DNA of 64,000 nucleotides from Ruminococcus flavefaciens AE3010 (GCF_000526795.1 NZ_JAGT01000001.1:829001-893000); one strand, 5' to 3'; positions 1 to 8,806 are shown, counted from the first letter of the stretch. Notes: generated by a model not told the origin, from the letters alone. A program made the numbers and translations.

Positions 1-645
1 GGACTCAGCCTTGCCGTCTGTGCTGCCCCATGGGTTCCACACACTCTCCCAGCCAAGCTCCTCATTCTGTGACTCGAACATGAGGTGGTCGCCGTAGTCC
101 TTGAAGCTGTCGGAGATCTGCTCCCACATAGTCTGATAACGCTTCATGCACTCGTCCTTATTATCAGGGAAAGTATTTACCCAGCCGTTATCCCAGTGAA
201 TATTGATGATACAGTACATATCAGCTTCGATGACCCAGTCAACTATCTCGTGGACACGAGCGTCGAGGTCGGGGCTGATCTGATAATTATCGCCCATAAG
301 GTTTGACCATGCCACAGGAACGCGGACTACTCCGAAGCCCTCGTCAGCCATACCCTGTATCATCTTCTGCGTGATAACAGGACTGCCCCAAGCTGTTTCG
401 TACTCCTCAACAGTGAGAACTCCGTCGCCCCACTGGTCGTCAACTTCCTTGATCCAGTCGCCGCAGGCTTCCATAGTGTTGCCAAGGTTGATACCGATGC
501 CCATATCACGCACAAGCTCCATAGTGGTGATATCGCGCATGGTCGTATCTGCGGCATATGCCTTTTTTTCGCTCTGACCGAATGGCTGTGCAGTTGCAGT
601 AAGCACCATAAGCGCAAGAGCCGTGCTGATGATCTGTTTTTTCAT
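1..645 (-). CDS. GH5 family cellulase/endoglucanase, C-terminal part cut by window edge
   Basis: The first 215 residues of a secreted glycoside hydrolase family 5 enzyme are visible; the rest lies before base 1. The ATG at 645 follows a strong AGGAGGA ribosome site. A signal peptide (about residues 1-31, ending in AYA) precedes the catalytic domain. Visible GH5 motifs are GINLGNT (about 51-57), VRVPVAW (107-113), the HWDNGW strand (150-155) and SQNEELGW (192-199), in which E195 after Asn is the expected acid/base residue. Family knowledge predicts cleavage of beta-1,4-glucan such as cellulose or beta-glucan outside the cell. Whether a dockerin follows cannot be seen, but the neighbouring secreted enzymes carry one. 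The subfamily is not resolved. Confidence 0.88.
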   Translation of the reverse strand, partial: MKKQIISTALALMVLTATAQPFGQSEKKAYAADTTMRDITTMELVRDMGIGINLGNTMEACGDWIKEVDDQWGDGVLTVEEYETAWGSPVITQKMIQGMADEGFGVVRVPVAWSNLMGDNYQISPDLDARVHEIVDWVIEADMYCIINIHWDNGWVNTFPDNKDECMKRYQTMWEQISDSFKDYGDHLMFESQNEELGWESVWNPWGSTDGKAES

Positions 646-699
646 AATGATTCCTCCTGAATTTTAATAACCCATGAACAGATTCCATATTATGTATTA

Positions 700-728
700 A
701 TTATAGCACATTATGCAGCATCTTACAA
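700..728 (-). promoter_or_regulatory. Promoter of the GH5 gene
   Basis: Minus-strand -35 TTGTAA (723-728) and -10 TATAAT (700-705) with a 17-bp spacer and a TGC extended -10. It lies about 55 bases before the GH5 start codon. Confidence 0.65.
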
Positions 729-811
729 CAGTATTTTGACATTTTTAAATATTTTTGGTATCAATATTACTATTTAGACATTTTTAAAGGCGTTTTATAC
801 ACTTAAAGTGC

Positions 812-840
812 AAAAAACGGTGCAGAAGAATCTGCACCGT
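812..840 (-). terminator. Intrinsic terminator after the DUF4874/DUF4832 dockerin gene
   Basis: A 9-bp perfect stem (ACGGTGCAG / CTGCACCGT) with a 6-base loop is followed on the minus strand by a run of T. It sits 8 bases after the stop codon of the gene at 848-3382. Confidence 0.8.
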
Positions 841-847
841 AGGTTGA

Positions 848-3382
848 TTAATTGAATGCTTTTATAAGTCCGAGAAGGTATTTTTGCACCTCAAGAGCAT
901 CGCCCACTGTTAGTCCGTCATTGTCCCCTGATACATCACCGTTATCAATGCCCTTTGTGGTGATGCGGCTCTTTTCAGTTCCGCTTTCACCGTATTTATC
1001 GGGATTTGAAAGAGACTGCATTATCAGCACCACATCAGACATATCCACCATACCGTCGCAGTTTGCGTCACCTTTGACGCCGTTCTTCTGATTTTCCTCA
1101 TCCGGGTCGAGCACATTCACCACCGATACCATTTTCGCTGCACCGTTGGGAGCTGTTATCTTTACGGAATAATTGCCCTTGGTATCCTCGTTTGTCCTGT
1201 ACATCATGGCAGTTGCACCGTCTATGGGCTCTCCGTTGTGATACCACTGATATGTGATATCAGGCACAGCACACTTGGAACGCAGTATGATAGAGGTGTT
1301 CTTTCTCAGGTAGATAGGCGTCTCTGCTGTATATATCGGGAAATCATCGGGTATCTTCACATTTGCTGCCGTGATGTCTCCCATGAGCTTCCAGTCATTT
1401 GCGCTGTCCTGCAGGAATACTCGCACCGAGCTTACCTCTTCCCCTGCTTTAAGTCCCATTATCTCAAATGGTATCCTGAACTCCACCACATTTCCGTTCC
1501 ACTTGCACTGACAGCCTGCATAGGAATCGTGGCTGAAGTATACAAAGCCATCCGAGGAATAATACAGCCAGTACCGCTCGTCGCCGTTTCTGACCTCGAT
1601 ATTGTACACGGGCTCTTTTGCATCATCGGGCATTTCCGCCATGAAATAAGCAGCTTCGCTGTCTGCCCTTACAGACAGTGAACAGTTGTCTTTCTTCGCA
1701 ATAAGGTCTTTTTCCTGCCACTCACGGGGAGACGACTTCTCACCATCAACAAAAGTAAAGTCATCAAGGGTCATCAGAAAAGTGTCAAATTTTGACAAGG
1801 TCGGAACGCTGGAGCAGTAAAGCATATTATTCGTGCCGTGTTCCTCGCTTGCTGTGACCTCGAAGCTTCCCAGATAGTTTGCTCCAAGCTTACTGTCCCA
1901 GACGCCCTCGTTGGCAAGTCTTATGCCGTAATTAGGAAGTCCTATATCTTTCTGATAATCGTAATTCTCACACCTGTCCGCAATAGCCGATATCCTCAGA
2001 TAGATATTCCACTTTCCCGTCTCAATACCGTCGGGAAGCTGCCATGTAAAGCTGTTTTTTGACGTTTTGCAGGACTTCCATCCATGTACGTCCATTGGTA
2101 TGCTTTTTTCGTAGAATTTGCCGTCTTTTTCAAGGATAAGATATGACCACGGCGAGAAAACAGGATTTGCAAAGCCCGTATTCTCCACATCAAAGCTTGT
2201 AACAAGCTGGCCGCCCTGCTTTACCTTTTCGCTGTTTTCAGCCTTTCGCAGTACAAAACGGTAGCCGATATGGTCGCGAATGAACTGAAATACGCTCTGA
2301 CCGTAGTAAGCGGAATTGTCTGCGCCATTGACATCGTAATCCTCGCCATAGGTGTATTCCTTGTACATCTGGAAGATATTGCCGTTTATGTAGCTGAGAC
2401 GAGTCTTGTACATCTCGGGAATGGCGTTCTCGGGAAGGTAGGTGTCAAATTGCTTGGCGTATTTGATGTCCCCTGAGAACTCTCCGCCGAAGTAAGTATT
2501 CTCCGTAAAGTGATTCAGCCAGTTGGTCTCGATCTCTCTGTCCTCATATGTGCCGAGGTCGGAATCGCTTCCCATATAGCCGTCGTTGTACAGACCGACA
2601 CGGCTGAACTTTGGAAGATATGGTCCCTCATTGATGTCCTCTTCTGTCGGCTCAGAGGTCACTATCCTGTAATAGTACTCGGGCTTGTCAAGCTCGGAGC
2701 GGTCAATGCCGACAAACTTGGCAAAGGTATCGGGAGTACGCACTGTTATGGGTATGGATTCGGGGATTGCCTGATACATTGCTTCCAGAAGCTTCGCCTT
2801 GTAGTCCACTGTGGTATATTTGCCGCCGTGCTGTTCGCCCCATTTGCCAACGAAGCCTGTTTCCACAAATGCGATAATGTCTTTGTTATCGGTTATTATT
2901 TTGCTGGCCTTGATCTGCTGTATGTGCTCCAGTACCTTGTCAAATGTGGCAGGCTCGGGGTTCTCCTTACCATTTGCGTCATATCTGAAACGAAGTCCCA
3001 CCATACAGCCGTTTTTGCGGCAGTTGTCAAGAGTCTGTCTCCATGCGTTGAAAAAAGTCTCGTCAAGGTCGTAATCGACGCCCTCTGTATAATTGCCCTC
3101 CGCATCAGTTGTACCGTTTGCCCCCGATGAAAAGGCTCCGATATCGATGAAAAACAGCACAAGGCTGCCTGTGGGACTGTATACCTTTGTATCATTCGGC
3201 TTGCAGACAGCCCATACCGTGTTGGTATAACCTGCTCCGGGATTCTGAATTGTCTCAACGGCCTCTGTGTAGTTTATACCGCTGTCTTTCAGCTCCTCCT
3301 CAGCACGTACAGGCTCCGCAAAGGGAACAGCCGTTACGAGCAGAGCTGCTGTCAATATCGGTGATATGATTCTTTTCAGCAT
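848..3382 (-). CDS. Secreted DUF4874/DUF4832 protein with C-terminal dockerin
   Basis: An 844-residue secreted protein with a signal peptide (about 1-27, ending VRA). The N-terminal third has the NPGAGYTNTVW and IDIGAF features of DUF4874. The next part, including GYRFVLRKA and DVENTGFANP, matches DUF4832. Both are domains of unknown activity often found with carbohydrate-active proteins. A beta-rich region at about 525-680 resembles a CBM9/DOMON-like sugar-binding fold, and about 690-760 is Ig-like. The last 75-80 residues are a type I dockerin (GDANCDGMVDMSDVVLIMQS, then a second repeat ending YLLGL), so the protein should attach to a scaffoldin. The start follows a purine-rich GGGGGA site. 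The gene lies 53 bp after the GGDEF/EAL gene on the same strand, with an imperfect hairpin between them (about 3403-3427). Domain names rest on recalled motifs; activity is unknown. Confidence 0.82.
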   Translation of the reverse strand: MLKRIISPILTAALLVTAVPFAEPVRAEEELKDSGINYTEAVETIQNPGAGYTNTVWAVCKPNDTKVYSPTGSLVLFFIDIGAFSSGANGTTDAEGNYTEGVDYDLDETFFNAWRQTLDNCRKNGCMVGLRFRYDANGKENPEPATFDKVLEHIQQIKASKIITDNKDIIAFVETGFVGKWGEQHGGKYTTVDYKAKLLEAMYQAIPESIPITVRTPDTFAKFVGIDRSELDKPEYYYRIVTSEPTEEDINEGPYLPKFSRVGLYNDGYMGSDSDLGTYEDREIETNWLNHFTENTYFGGEFSGDIKYAKQFDTYLPENAIPEMYKTRLSYINGNIFQMYKEYTYGEDYDVNGADNSAYYGQSVFQFIRDHIGYRFVLRKAENSEKVKQGGQLVTSFDVENTGFANPVFSPWSYLILEKDGKFYEKSIPMDVHGWKSCKTSKNSFTWQLPDGIETGKWNIYLRISAIADRCENYDYQKDIGLPNYGIRLANEGVWDSKLGANYLGSFEVTASEEHGTNNMLYCSSVPTLSKFDTFLMTLDDFTFVDGEKSSPREWQEKDLIAKKDNCSLSVRADSEAAYFMAEMPDDAKEPVYNIEVRNGDERYWLYYSSDGFVYFSHDSYAGCQCKWNGNVVEFRIPFEIMGLKAGEEVSSVRVFLQDSANDWKLMGDITAANVKIPDDFPIYTAETPIYLRKNTSIILRSKCAVPDITYQWYHNGEPIDGATAMMYRTNEDTKGNYSVKITAPNGAAKMVSVVNVLDPDEENQKNGVKGDANCDGMVDMSDVVLIMQSLSNPDKYGESGTEKSRITTKGIDNGDVSGDNDGLTVGDALEVQKYLLGLIKAFN

Positions 3383-3435
3383 ATTATTCCCCCTTACAGA
3401 TAGGGCGCTCCCGTTGAACGAAAGCGCCGCTGATA

Positions 3436-5400
3436 TTAATGCATATATTCCTTTGAAACACGCAGCTCTCCTGCTGCTATTTTCTCCCTGAGCTTTTCAA
3501 TGGGCACAGGCTTGCTGAACAGATAGCCCTGTGCACGGTTGCAGCCGATATGCGAAAGGAAATCGAACTGCTCCTTGGTCTCTACGCCCTCTGTAAGTGA
3601 GACCATTTTAAGCTGCTTTGTAAGATCAACGATGTTTTCAAGGATAGGTCTGGTCTTCTCGTTGCTGTCAAAGCCTGTGAGGAACTTCATATCTATCTTG
3701 AGAACATCAAAGTGGTAATCCTTCAATACATTCAGCGAAGAATAGCCGCTTCCGAAGTCGTCCAGCCACACCTTGTAGCCGAAGCTGCGGAGGCTCTTGA
3801 TGGCATTGGGCAGGAAATCCTGCTGATCGGTAAGAGCGCTCTCGGTTATCTCAATGTCGATAAACTCCTTGGGAACATTATACTTCTCAACTATCTCGCA
3901 AAGGCTTCCCACAATATCGCAAAGCTCGAAATCCAGCCGTGAGAAGTTAAGTGAAACAGGTACGAAAGGCTCTCCGCTCTCAACGGACTCCCGATAATCT
4001 CTGCAAACGGATTCCACCATGCAAAGATCAAGCTTGTATATCTGGCGGTACTCTTCAAGTATCTCGATGAATGCTCCGGGAGGAAGCAGTCCGTAATTGG
4101 GATCCTGCCACCTTGCAAGGGCTTCAAGACCGCATATAGAGCTGTCCTCAGTATTTACAACAGGCTGGTAGAATACCTTGATATAGCCGTTTTCGATAGC
4201 TGTATCAATATTATTGACGATGTACTGCTTCAGCTGGAACTTGTCTTCAAGGGACTTGTCATAATAGCGCAGAGTACGGTCATAATGCTTCTTTATGCTG
4301 TTGCAGGCAAATCTTGCTCTGTCGCACGCCTGACTGATGTCAGCCTTATCGTCGGCAGGCTTGTATGCACCGCATTTGAGTTCAAGGTGTACCTCTTTCT
4401 GGAGCTTCTTTATCTCCCCCGAAAGCTGTCCCACCTTGTTCTGGGCGCCCTCAACACTGGTGAGGACTACGAAGTGGTCATCTGAAAAACGGGATACAAG
4501 CGAACCCGTAAAAGCTTCCTCTATCATATGGGCTATCTTGATAAGAAGCTCATTTCCCGCCTGAAAGCCGTACTTTTCGTTATAGGACTTGAAGTTTTCA
4601 ATATCAAAGAACAGGAAAAGGATATTTTCCTTGTCGGTTATTACATAGTGCAGTACCTTTTCGGCCTCAGAGCGGAAATATACCATGTTGTGGATACCTG
4701 TCAGCTCGTCCTCAACGGAGATTTTAGAAAGATATGCGTTTATCTGTTCAAGATTCTCGTCCTTCAGGGCTTGCAGACGTGTGTTGTTATAGTTTGCAAC
4801 ACATACCATCATGGTCGAGATCCACATGGTAAAAAAGTTTATCTGCGTTGCAAGAGTAGTACCTACTTCTCCTGTATTAACTGCTACCATATCGTTTATG
4901 CGAATGAAGAAATACAGGTACGAGCCGCCTGAGATTATGAACGCAGCCAAGGGCTTCCACGTAAGGAGACACATTGAGAAGAGCTCCATGGTCAGGAATG
5001 TAAGTATCTGCTCGCCCTTTGCGTAGTCGTTCATGGATATCTTGATTCCGAAATAGATACATACAAAGGTGAATATCCATTTTATGCACTGCCCGACGCC
5101 GTGATTATTGGTCTTTCCCCTGATATACCGCAGGGAGAACACCAGCATCATGATACCCGAAACAAGCAGGATTATGTAATTTATGTAATACTTCTCGAAA
5201 TAGTGCATGAAGTTGTCTTGAAGATGATTGGTGATGATAGTATTGGTAAGTCGGATTATCATCCATATCTCAAGGACTATTACAACAACGGACATATATA
5301 TGCTGGCACGCATATTGGCTCTGAAAAAATACTCATTTACGTATTTGCTTTGCTTCTCAAATCCGAGACCGCTGGACAACCATTTCATTACCTTTTTCAT
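3436..5400 (-). CDS. Membrane GGDEF/EAL protein, probable c-di-GMP phosphodiesterase
   Basis: A 654-residue protein with several predicted membrane helices in the first about 215 residues, then a GGDEF-like domain (about 230-385) and an EAL domain (about 395-645). The GGDEF active site reads SDDHF (in RFSDDHFVVL), so the cyclase site is degenerate and is probably inactive or a regulatory nucleotide-binding site. The EAL domain keeps its key residues: GLEALARW, SLNFSR, EITES, DDFGSGYSS, LKIDMKFL, TEGVET and QGYLFSKP. The predicted reaction is hydrolysis of cyclic di-GMP to pGpG at the inner face of the membrane. The ATG at 5400 follows AGGGGGA. A good promoter lies about 140 bases upstream and the long leader shows no recognisable c-di-GMP riboswitch. 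Confidence 0.88.
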   Translation of the reverse strand: MKKVMKWLSSGLGFEKQSKYVNEYFFRANMRASIYMSVVVIVLEIWMIIRLTNTIITNHLQDNFMHYFEKYYINYIILLVSGIMMLVFSLRYIRGKTNNHGVGQCIKWIFTFVCIYFGIKISMNDYAKGEQILTFLTMELFSMCLLTWKPLAAFIISGGSYLYFFIRINDMVAVNTGEVGTTLATQINFFTMWISTMMVCVANYNNTRLQALKDENLEQINAYLSKISVEDELTGIHNMVYFRSEAEKVLHYVITDKENILFLFFDIENFKSYNEKYGFQAGNELLIKIAHMIEEAFTGSLVSRFSDDHFVVLTSVEGAQNKVGQLSGEIKKLQKEVHLELKCGAYKPADDKADISQACDRARFACNSIKKHYDRTLRYYDKSLEDKFQLKQYIVNNIDTAIENGYIKVFYQPVVNTEDSSICGLEALARWQDPNYGLLPPGAFIEILEEYRQIYKLDLCMVESVCRDYRESVESGEPFVPVSLNFSRLDFELCDIVGSLCEIVEKYNVPKEFIDIEITESALTDQQDFLPNAIKSLRSFGYKVWLDDFGSGYSSLNVLKDYHFDVLKIDMKFLTGFDSNEKTRPILENIVDLTKQLKMVSLTEGVETKEQFDFLSHIGCNRAQGYLFSKPVPIEKLREKIAAGELRVSKEYMH

Positions 5401-5542
5401 ATATAGTCCCCCTGTTGTGAAAAAATTGAAATAGTAATATCATTAAGCTGCTCTGAAAATATATAAATAAAAACCGATTTCTTGCTTGAAACATGTCTTT
5501 TTTACGCAATTATTTTAAATCAGAGTTATTGAATACAAAAAT

Positions 5543-5571
5543 ATTATAACACAGCGCAAGTAAATTGTCAA
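5543..5571 (-). promoter_or_regulatory. Promoter of the GGDEF/EAL gene
   Basis: Minus-strand -35 TTGACA (5566-5571), 17-bp spacer, -10 TATAAT (5543-5548), with TGT just before the -10. It implies a 5' leader of about 135 bases. Confidence 0.7.
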
Positions 5572-5633
5572 TGGTTTACAAAAAATATAGCCAAATTCAC
5601 AAGGCAGCTGCTCTGCATTACTGCTCTTTTCCC

Positions 5634-5662
5634 TTGAAAGAAAAGCTGCTATGTGTTATAAT
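5634..5662 (+). promoter_or_regulatory. Promoter of the pglX-like gene; decides its start
   Basis: -35 TTGAAA (5634-5639), 17-bp spacer, -10 TATAAT (5657-5662) preceded by TGT. It lies downstream of the first in-frame ATG (5565), so translation must begin later, at GTG 5688, which has the AAAGGGAGG ribosome site. Confidence 0.75.
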
Positions 5663-5687
5663 GTTATTTGTTAAAGGGAGGGATACC

Positions 5688-7751
5688 GTGAAAAGATCAT
5701 CGCTTAAAAGCATTATCGAAGCTGTAAAGGAAGAATTATCCTGCGGCAAAAACAGAACAGATACAGATGAACTTCGATTTGAAGCCTTTTTCCGCGGAGC
5801 TGCAATGCGGTATATCTCCGCCAACAGGCTGCCCGCAGAGGTCGATACTCTCCCCGGGCCGTTCAGCAGGCTCCCAAAAGATAGTCCCCTAATATCTGCT
5901 GCGGAAAAGGTCTGCAATATACTCAGCGATATCCCCGACAGTGCATGGGAAAACAACGTCCAGCTCATCGGTCAGCTGTATCAGTACTTCAACAGCGACG
6001 CAAAGGAAGCTGCTCTCAGCGGTCTGAAGCGCAGCGTAAAGGTAGGCGCTGAAAATATCTCAGCCGCCACCCAGATATTCACTCCTGACTGGATAGTTCG
6101 CTATATGACGGAAAATACCCTTGGTAATGCTTTTGCAGAACGCTGCAGTTTTGATACGTCGCAGCTCACATATCATATAGCGCATGAGTATACGCATAGT
6201 CCCTGCTCTCCCGAGGATATCACATTTCTCGACCCCTGCATGGGCAGCGGAAATATCCTTACAGCAGCCCTTGACCTGTTCATGGAACTGTATACTTCAA
6301 TGGGCTATGACCGCCTTGAAGCTGTCAAGCTCTGCCTTTCACGAAACATATTCGGACTCGATATCGACAGCCGTATGCGCAGAATGTCCCATTTTGCGCT
6401 TATAATGAGAGCTGCTCACTATGCTCCAGAGATACTGAACTGTGGTATCACGCTTAATCTATATGATACGGAAGATCTCGGCGGTGATAATGACTTCTCT
6501 CGTCAATTCGCAGGCTCGGCGCTTTTCGGCAGCCTTTTAAGACCGACTGTACCGCCCATGTCTGAAAATTCAAGAGCCGCAAAGGTCTATGAGCTTCTCA
6601 CAAGAAAATACAGCGTTGTAGTGACTAATCCGCCGTATCTCAGCTGCGGAAACATGAGCTCACAGCTGCTCCGCTTCATAAAGGAGAACTACCCCGACAG
6701 CCGCGCTGACCTGTTCTCAGCATTTATACAGCGCTGCACGGAGCTTGCTGAGCCTGATGGCTTCCTCGGCTTTCTCACGCCTTATGTCTGGATGTTCATT
6801 CAGAGCTATGAAAAGCTCCGCCGAATGATGTTTACAGAGCGTACCATCGAAAGCCTTGTTCAGTTTGAGTACTCCGCTTTTGAAGAAGCCACTGTGCCTG
6901 TCTGCGCCTTTACCATGCTCAATCGAAAAACAAGCAGTAAGGGCGTCTATTTCCGCCTTACAGAATTCCGCGGCGGACTGGAAGTCCAGAGAGAAAAGCT
7001 CCTTGAAGCCATTGCATCTCCTGATTGCAGCTATGTATTCAGGGCTGATGCAGATGATTTCAGCAAGCTGCCGAATGCACCTGCTGCCTACTGGCTCAGT
7101 GACAATGTGCGGAAGCTCTTCTCGGCTTATCCGCCCCTTGGAAGCATAGCTGCTCCGAGAAAGGGCAATTCCACCTCAGATAACGACAGATTCCTGCGGC
7201 TCTGGTTTGAGGTTGACAGGAATAAGCTCAACCTTGACAGCACCTGCATTGACAGAGAGGATACCCTACAAAGGCGCTGGTTTCCATATAACAAAGGCGG
7301 CGGCTACAGAAAATGGTACGGATTCAATGACTATGTCATCGACTGGTTCGACGACGGCGCAGAAATAAGAGCTATCCCAACCGCTGTTGTGGCGAACTAC
7401 CGATATTTCACGAAGGCAGGTCTTACATGGTCTACACTTACAAGCGGCAAATTCAGCATAAGACAGTTCGGGAACGGCTATATCTTTGACAACGGCGGCT
7501 GCTGCATATTCGATCTGGGAGATAAAAAGCACTTCATATGCGCACTGCTCAACTCAAAGGTGTTCGCCTATATCTTCGGACAGCTCAATCCCACACTGAA
7601 TTTCCAGTCGGGCGAAGTGGCGAAATTTCCCGTAATATATAAAAAATCTGCCGAAGCAGACAGGCTTGCGGCAGAATGTACAGAAATATCAAAGGCTGAG
7701 TACGATTCATTCGAGACCAGCCGTGATTTCAAAAAGCACCCACTGATATGA
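5688..7751 (+). CDS. PglX-like adenine-specific DNA methyltransferase, short orphan form
   Basis: A 687-residue N6-adenine DNA methylase-like protein. The SAM-binding motif I reads DPCMGSGN (about 182-189) and the catalytic motif IV NPPY is near 314. Flanking sequences (ATQIFTPDWIVRYM, SPEDITFLDP, GITWS-like GLTWSTLTSGKFS, SFETSRDFKKHPL) match the PglX methylase of BREX phage-defence systems. Full PglX is about 1,200 residues and continues beyond the HPL motif; this protein stops right there. No other BREX gene (brxA, brxB, brxC, pglZ, brxL) is within view, so it appears to be an orphan. I chose GTG 5688 because of its ribosome site and because the promoter lies after the earlier ATG. It could be a self-contained epigenetic methylase, a type IIG-like remnant or a decayed gene. 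The reading frame is intact and the last codons form half of a terminator. Confidence 0.82.
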   Translation: MKRSSLKSIIEAVKEELSCGKNRTDTDELRFEAFFRGAAMRYISANRLPAEVDTLPGPFSRLPKDSPLISAAEKVCNILSDIPDSAWENNVQLIGQLYQYFNSDAKEAALSGLKRSVKVGAENISAATQIFTPDWIVRYMTENTLGNAFAERCSFDTSQLTYHIAHEYTHSPCSPEDITFLDPCMGSGNILTAALDLFMELYTSMGYDRLEAVKLCLSRNIFGLDIDSRMRRMSHFALIMRAAHYAPEILNCGITLNLYDTEDLGGDNDFSRQFAGSALFGSLLRPTVPPMSENSRAAKVYELLTRKYSVVVTNPPYLSCGNMSSQLLRFIKENYPDSRADLFSAFIQRCTELAEPDGFLGFLTPYVWMFIQSYEKLRRMMFTERTIESLVQFEYSAFEEATVPVCAFTMLNRKTSSKGVYFRLTEFRGGLEVQREKLLEAIASPDCSYVFRADADDFSKLPNAPAAYWLSDNVRKLFSAYPPLGSIAAPRKGNSTSDNDRFLRLWFEVDRNKLNLDSTCIDREDTLQRRWFPYNKGGGYRKWYGFNDYVIDWFDDGAEIRAIPTAVVANYRYFTKAGLTWSTLTSGKFSIRQFGNGYIFDNGGCCIFDLGDKKHFICALLNSKVFAYIFGQLNPTLNFQSGEVAKFPVIYKKSAEADRLAAECTEISKAEYDSFETSRDFKKHPLI

Positions 7752-7782
7752 GAACTCCTCTCATTATCGGTGAGTGCTTTTT
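7731..7782. terminator. Bidirectional terminator built from two converging gene ends
   Basis: AAAAAGCAC and GTGCTTTTT at the outside, plus inner arms CACTGATATGAGA and TCTCATTATCGGTG, form one long hairpin with T runs on both strands. It contains the last codons of the pglX-like gene (stop 7749-7751) and of the converging TPR gene (stop 7764-7766). Confidence 0.85.
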
Positions 7783-8681
7783 CTTGATTTTGAAGATATG
7801 GGATTGTTTCTTTCAAGGTCGATGGTGCGTCTGCGCCAGTCATTTGTAGCCATTGAATAGGCTTCGTTGAAGTATTCCTCAGCCTGCTCCGTTCTGCCCA
7901 TTCTCATAAGGCAGCGTCCTTTGTCCAGCAGATAGCCGAATCTTATCTCCTCGTTATCCTTGTATTTTTCAAGGAGCTTATCAGCGTTTTCGTACTGCTC
8001 GTGGACGAGAAGTGACTCAAAATAAGCCGTATCTATAAGATAATTCATCATCTCGCTCTTATCACGGTACAGTGCGAACACCTTTTCGCCGCTGGCTACA
8101 CGCTCCTCGGTCAGCTTTATATCGCCTCTTTCGGCGGCAAGCTGAACTCTCAGCACATGGATAAGCAGGATATTCCTTTGCAGAGATATGGTATTTGTGC
8201 CGCGGAGCTCGCTCTTCATGAACTCATAATCCACACAGCCAAGCTTTTCCTCAGCCATATCATAATCGTGGAGAGACATATAAGCCTCGGTAAGAAACAT
8301 AGCGTACTGATTCCTGTATGTGGCGTAGCTCGCAGGCATAGTCATACAGAACTGCAGCTGGGCTTCCATTTCCTTTATGACCGCATCTGAGTAGCCCTCG
8401 TCGGATATTTTCGACACTATTCTCCTGAATATTCGGAACTGCTTATTGACGCGGGGTATCACAAGGAAGTACAGGATAAACGCCAGCGGTACTGCTGACA
8501 GCGCCGAGAATATCGCGCGGAACATCATTGCCTTTCCGATGCCTGTACCCTTCCATGATGATGATATGAGATCGATCACCGTTGTGGCAGAGAAAATAAT
8601 GGAAAAACTCAGCATCCACCAAGCCGCAAGGGCTCTCAGTATTATAAGATTATCCTTTGGTTTCCGGAAATCATTTTTCAT
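7764..8681 (-). CDS. Membrane-anchored TPR-like protein, function unknown
   Basis: A 305-residue protein I cannot name. Two hydrophobic helices (about 15-38 and 48-72) form a membrane hairpin, followed by a soluble helical region with TPR-like repeats: YNQYAMFLTEAY-type helices near 120-150, and EQYENADKLLEKYKD and GRCLMRMGRTEQAEEYFNEA near the C terminus. The repeats suggest a protein-protein interaction scaffold facing the cytoplasm. It converges with the pglX-like gene and shares its terminator. No catalytic motif is visible. The ATG at 8681 was kept because the hydrophobic segment follows directly. Confidence 0.7.
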   Translation of the reverse strand: MKNDFRKPKDNLIILRALAAWWMLSFSIIFSATTVIDLISSSWKGTGIGKAMMFRAIFSALSAVPLAFILYFLVIPRVNKQFRIFRRIVSKISDEGYSDAVIKEMEAQLQFCMTMPASYATYRNQYAMFLTEAYMSLHDYDMAEEKLGCVDYEFMKSELRGTNTISLQRNILLIHVLRVQLAAERGDIKLTEERVASGEKVFALYRDKSEMMNYLIDTAYFESLLVHEQYENADKLLEKYKDNEEIRFGYLLDKGRCLMRMGRTEQAEEYFNEAYSMATNDWRRRTIDLERNNPISSKSRKSTHR

Positions 8682-8726
8682 AATAGCCTTGCTCCGTTTC
8701 TGTAAAGCCCTTTAGTATACACAGGG

Positions 8727-8761
8727 AAAAAGGCTCTGATAATGATCTATAGAGCCTTTTT
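8727..8761 (-). terminator. Terminator after the transglutaminase-dockerin gene
   Basis: A perfect 11-bp stem AAAAAGGCTCT / AGAGCCTTTTT with a 13-base loop. T runs lie on both sides, so it could act in both directions. Confidence 0.85.
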
Positions 8762-8806
8762 CCGATTTGAACTGAAAGGAGATGAACGATATAATGCTTT
8801 ACTGCG

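Noticed and set aside
5401..5542. c-di-GMP riboswitch in the leader of the GGDEF/EAL gene
   Set aside because: The leader is AT-rich and lacks the conserved GEMM core sequence.
5565..5687. N-terminal extension of the pglX-like protein from ATG 5565
   Set aside because: The promoter boxes lie inside this stretch and a good ribosome site precedes GTG 5688, so the extension is not transcribed.
5565..8681. A complete BREX phage-defence system
   Set aside because: Only a PglX-like methylase is present; the adjacent genes are a TPR membrane protein, cellulosomal genes and an aminotransferase, with no pglZ, brxC or brxL.
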